From assembly GCA_032207245.1 (NCBI GenBank), contig CM063506.1, positions 12,453,939-12,517,938 of the forward strand: a DNA stretch of 64,000 nt, in the 5' to 3' direction. The stretch's first letter is position 1, and every line of letters starts with the position of its first letter. Below the pieces are notes generated by a model, which saw only the letters and a program-made list of their open reading frames with translations, did no database searches and was not told where the DNA came from. Positions 61,331 to 64,000 of this stretch are shown here, piece by piece. A program made the position numbers and the translations under genes. Source of the DNA: Pardosa pseudoannulata (Eukaryota; Arthropoda; Arachnida; Araneae; Lycosidae).

Positions 61331-61450
61331 CAGAATGATATCCGAGAAGTTTTCTGTTGACAAATCTTGTCCTTACAAGTCACTATGGAAACAAGAAATG
61401 TCTTCTGAAATTCACAGTTCCTGTTTGGGTGCTGAGTTAAACCTTTAAAG
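61331..61450 (+). other. Exon-like patch after acceptor TTGTTTTCCAG
   Basis: A good polypyrimidine acceptor (GTTTTCCAG, AG at 61332-61333) precedes a GC-richer stretch with a 37-codon frame from ATG 61335 (MISEKFSVDKSCPYKSLWKQ...) to TAA. If spliced after LRCH exon 15 (phase 0) it would add only NDIREVFC before TGA. It may be a non-coding or minor terminal exon, or chance. Confidence 0.25.
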
Positions 61451-62500
61451 GTTGCACAAGAAAGAAGCTTTGCTTAGAACAGTATTAATTTGAAAAACTG
61501 TTCCCAAACCATGAAAAATAAATTAAAAAAAAAATAGACAAGCACAATAAAGTATAAAAGATCTCTAGCATGAAAAAATGTATCATTAAATTGTCTATTA
61601 AAAGAAAAGAAATTTGAAATTCTTACTTAAAGGAGTAACTTTGCATACATAAAGCAAAGTGTAAATATATATAAAGGCAGAATTATACTGAAAATTATAG
61701 AAAATGAAAATAACTAAATATTTGAAAAATGGCAGTGAATTACTATAGTTTTTATAACGTCTATACATAATTATGGTGCTTATAAATTATTTTGCACTCT
61801 GAGAAATTTTGAAGCATGTATGTTTTTAGTTTGTTAATGTGGTAAGCATTTAAAATTGCCTCTGCAAACATTTCATTGGAAAATTTATTAAAAGCTCAAT
61901 GTTCTTTTATTCTAATATAAAGGAAAGGAATAAATTATAAAAACACGATTTGTATCAACATCTAGACCAAGGTTTTTAACTGTTAAGGTGACAGTGCACT
62001 CTTAAAATTAACTTTAATTGTTTAAAATTGATTTGCTTAAAAATGTAATATGACATTGAAAATATATTTATGTAAAAGTGATTAAAATAAGTAAAATACT
62101 GGTTATTTTTTGGAGTTTCTAATTATTAATTTTTTGAAAATGAACTCTATTGAAAATGCTGTGTATGTACTTCTTTTACTTACAATATATCCATTTTTAT
62201 TTATAAAATATTTTTTGGACCGTAGAGAATAAAGCTTACTTCTTAGTTATAGAAAGACCTGTTCTTAGCAATACAGAAAAATTAAAGAGAAAAGAAAAAC
62301 TAGCAGAGAAAATTCCAGTTTTCCTGTATTAAATGTCTATAACTGTTCTTTAAAATACAAGATACATTGCATTATAAACTTTAAAATGTAATAACTTCTT
62401 GAGGACCAGCACATAAATGTTATAAGAGTCGCCTGTTGTGAAAACCTTTGCCGTTTAACTGCATTTAGTAATTAAATCTAGCATTTAAAAATTTTAATAA

Positions 62501-62656
62501 AACATTCTAATATTTGATTATGCATACACGACGCTAATCTATCAATACCAACCAGAGCTCTTTGAGTGGACGCGATGCTGGGCTGATAAGATTGGAATTA
62601 CTGTGTTGCGTCCACAAGACGTTGATCCCAAATGGATTAAAAGCCATCATGTAAGG
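62501..62656 (+). other. GC-richer coding-like island, unassigned exon candidate
   Basis: On the + strand a frame is open from after TAA (62498-62500) to TAA at 62657. With acceptor CCAACCAG (62555) and donor CAT|GTAAGG (62651) it forms a 95-nt exon reading LFEWTRCWADKIGITVLRPQ then DVDPKWIKSHH. A second + frame over the same exon (SSLSGRDAGLIRLELL...) and a - strand frame (MAFNPFGINVLWTQ...) are also open, so the coding frame is uncertain. An 8-bp inverted repeat GTGGACGC/GCGTCCAC (62566-62573, 62608-62615) lies inside. I do not recognise a family. Confidence 0.35.
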
Positions 62657-62659
62657 TAA

Positions 62660-64000
62660 ATAATTATTCACTTTGAAATAGTATAATAATTAGAAATGTT
62701 TGAAGTATTCATAAAATGCAAAACCATTTGTTTCAAAAACGTTTTTAATTAATGTTAGTAAAAATGAAACTGTAGATTATGGAAACAATTATATTCTTTA
62801 TAGGGTGATAGGTATCTTTGTTATATTTTATAACTCAAGGAGATAGAAATATTAAACTTCCAACTGCATTTCATCAGTCAAAGTTCACTGTCACTTTAAG
62901 CATTATAGTTAGCAATTATGAGACAGTAATAAATTATTAAGTATATGAAAGTTTGGGTATACTTTTGTTATAAGTACATACTAACTAGATTTCCCTGAAA
63001 TTGCTCAAGTGTGTATTCACAGGCTCATTGGAATTATATGTTTTAACATTAAATTTAATATTATTAACTTATTGGTATAAAGTTTAATAGGTACTGATGG
63101 TTTTATACTGGGAAGTATTAAATTGTCAAGATATAAAATTTTGGAAGTGCCCATTTTGATCTCATGTCTTTATAAAATATCACTTCTAATTTTTGTTATG
63201 TTTTATTTGATTATATCACTTTGCAATATAATTGTAAATTGATTTGTGTATGCTGCAAATGACCATTTCACTCAGCACTGTAGAAATTTTATCATATAAG
63301 AATATGTTTATAAGTAGCATGGATTATATAAATTAAACCATAACTAATGTATTCCATTTTATTCTATTTTCATTTAATGTTTAATGATTGTTTGGTACAC
63401 CTTTTATTATATATACACTTGCACATAATTATTCAGAGCTTCTTGTCAGCCCATTCCTTCCTGGATGGAGATAACTGTATATGTTTTAAAAATACACAAG
63501 TCAATTTGATTAATTTTATTTATTGACTCTCTTTCAATACATAATCCATTTGTAAATTTTCATTATTTTGATATCTTACATTTTTAATCTTATACAATTT
63601 TTGATTCATTTTATTATATTTTAAAAGTGATTTCACCAAGTAATTTTTTTTCTTTTTATTCTTATGTAAGTACTGTGAAAACTTCATCTTTTTTTCTGCT
63701 TTTATTTGTACATATGCTTCACTTTAAAACCAAATATCCTCACCCAAAAGGAACTTCTCTGTACTGCTTTTTTGTAATGTGTATGATTGCATCTGTTTTC
63801 TGATTTTGGTATCAACAGAATAATCAAATGAAAATGCATTTTACCTCAGCAGTATTTAAAAGTTTTTTTTATTATTTTTTTTTCCATATTTATTTGAATT
63901 GTTATCGGTGCTTATTTAGAACTTACTTTCTTTTGTTTTCCCAATGTATATATTTGCTTTAGCATAATTAACATTTTTTAAAGCACACTTTAATTTTGTT
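62660..64000. other. AT-rich right edge, nothing recognised
   Basis: No exon, RNA gene or repeat boundary is supported to the end of the window. If 62556-62650 is an exon, this would be the following intron. Confidence 0.4.

Overview
This is an AT-rich (roughly 70-75% A+T by eye) animal nuclear DNA window. It has intron-split genes with standard GT..AG splice sites, many (AT)n microsatellites and scattered transposon-like debris. No bacterial operon, CRISPR array or viral gene is visible. The RpS3A and LRCH proteins read as arthropod-type; a chelicerate source is my guess and is not demonstrated.

Layout: 1-10 kb is intergenic sequence holding microsatellites, a two-copy 14-bp palindrome, a GC-richer patch with paired hairpins, an inverted repeat, and a ~0.93-kb element bounded by TTAA and matching terminal inverted repeats (8280-9218). 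At 10.3-15.2 kb on the + strand lies a two-exon gene for a 65-residue secreted peptide. It has a compact promoter (E-box, heat-shock element, perfect CRE, TATA, initiator) and a 4.4-kb intron containing a pogo/Tigger-like repeat. At 16.9-22.3 kb on the - strand is a complete six-exon ribosomal protein S3A gene (267 aa). About 1 kb away and divergent from it, an LRCH gene (leucine-rich repeats plus calponin homology domain) runs from 23.27 kb to 56.6 kb on the + strand. Fifteen shared exons can be joined in frame to either of two terminal exons. One (56516) completes the CH domain and gives 633 aa. The other (48746) cuts the CH domain short and adds a hydrophobic membrane tail, giving 661 aa. 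After 56.6 kb there is LRCH 3' UTR, then AT-rich sequence with one exon-like patch (61334) and one GC-richer island (62501-62656) that looks like an exon but is open in more than one frame.

RpS3A is constitutive translation machinery. LRCH is a cytoskeletal/membrane scaffold family. The small peptide is probably secreted and, from its promoter, possibly cAMP- and stress-responsive. The three share no obvious pathway. The most interesting items are the membrane-tail exon of LRCH, the small peptide gene with its promoter, the unassigned island at 62.5 kb, and several uncatalogued inverted-repeat elements.
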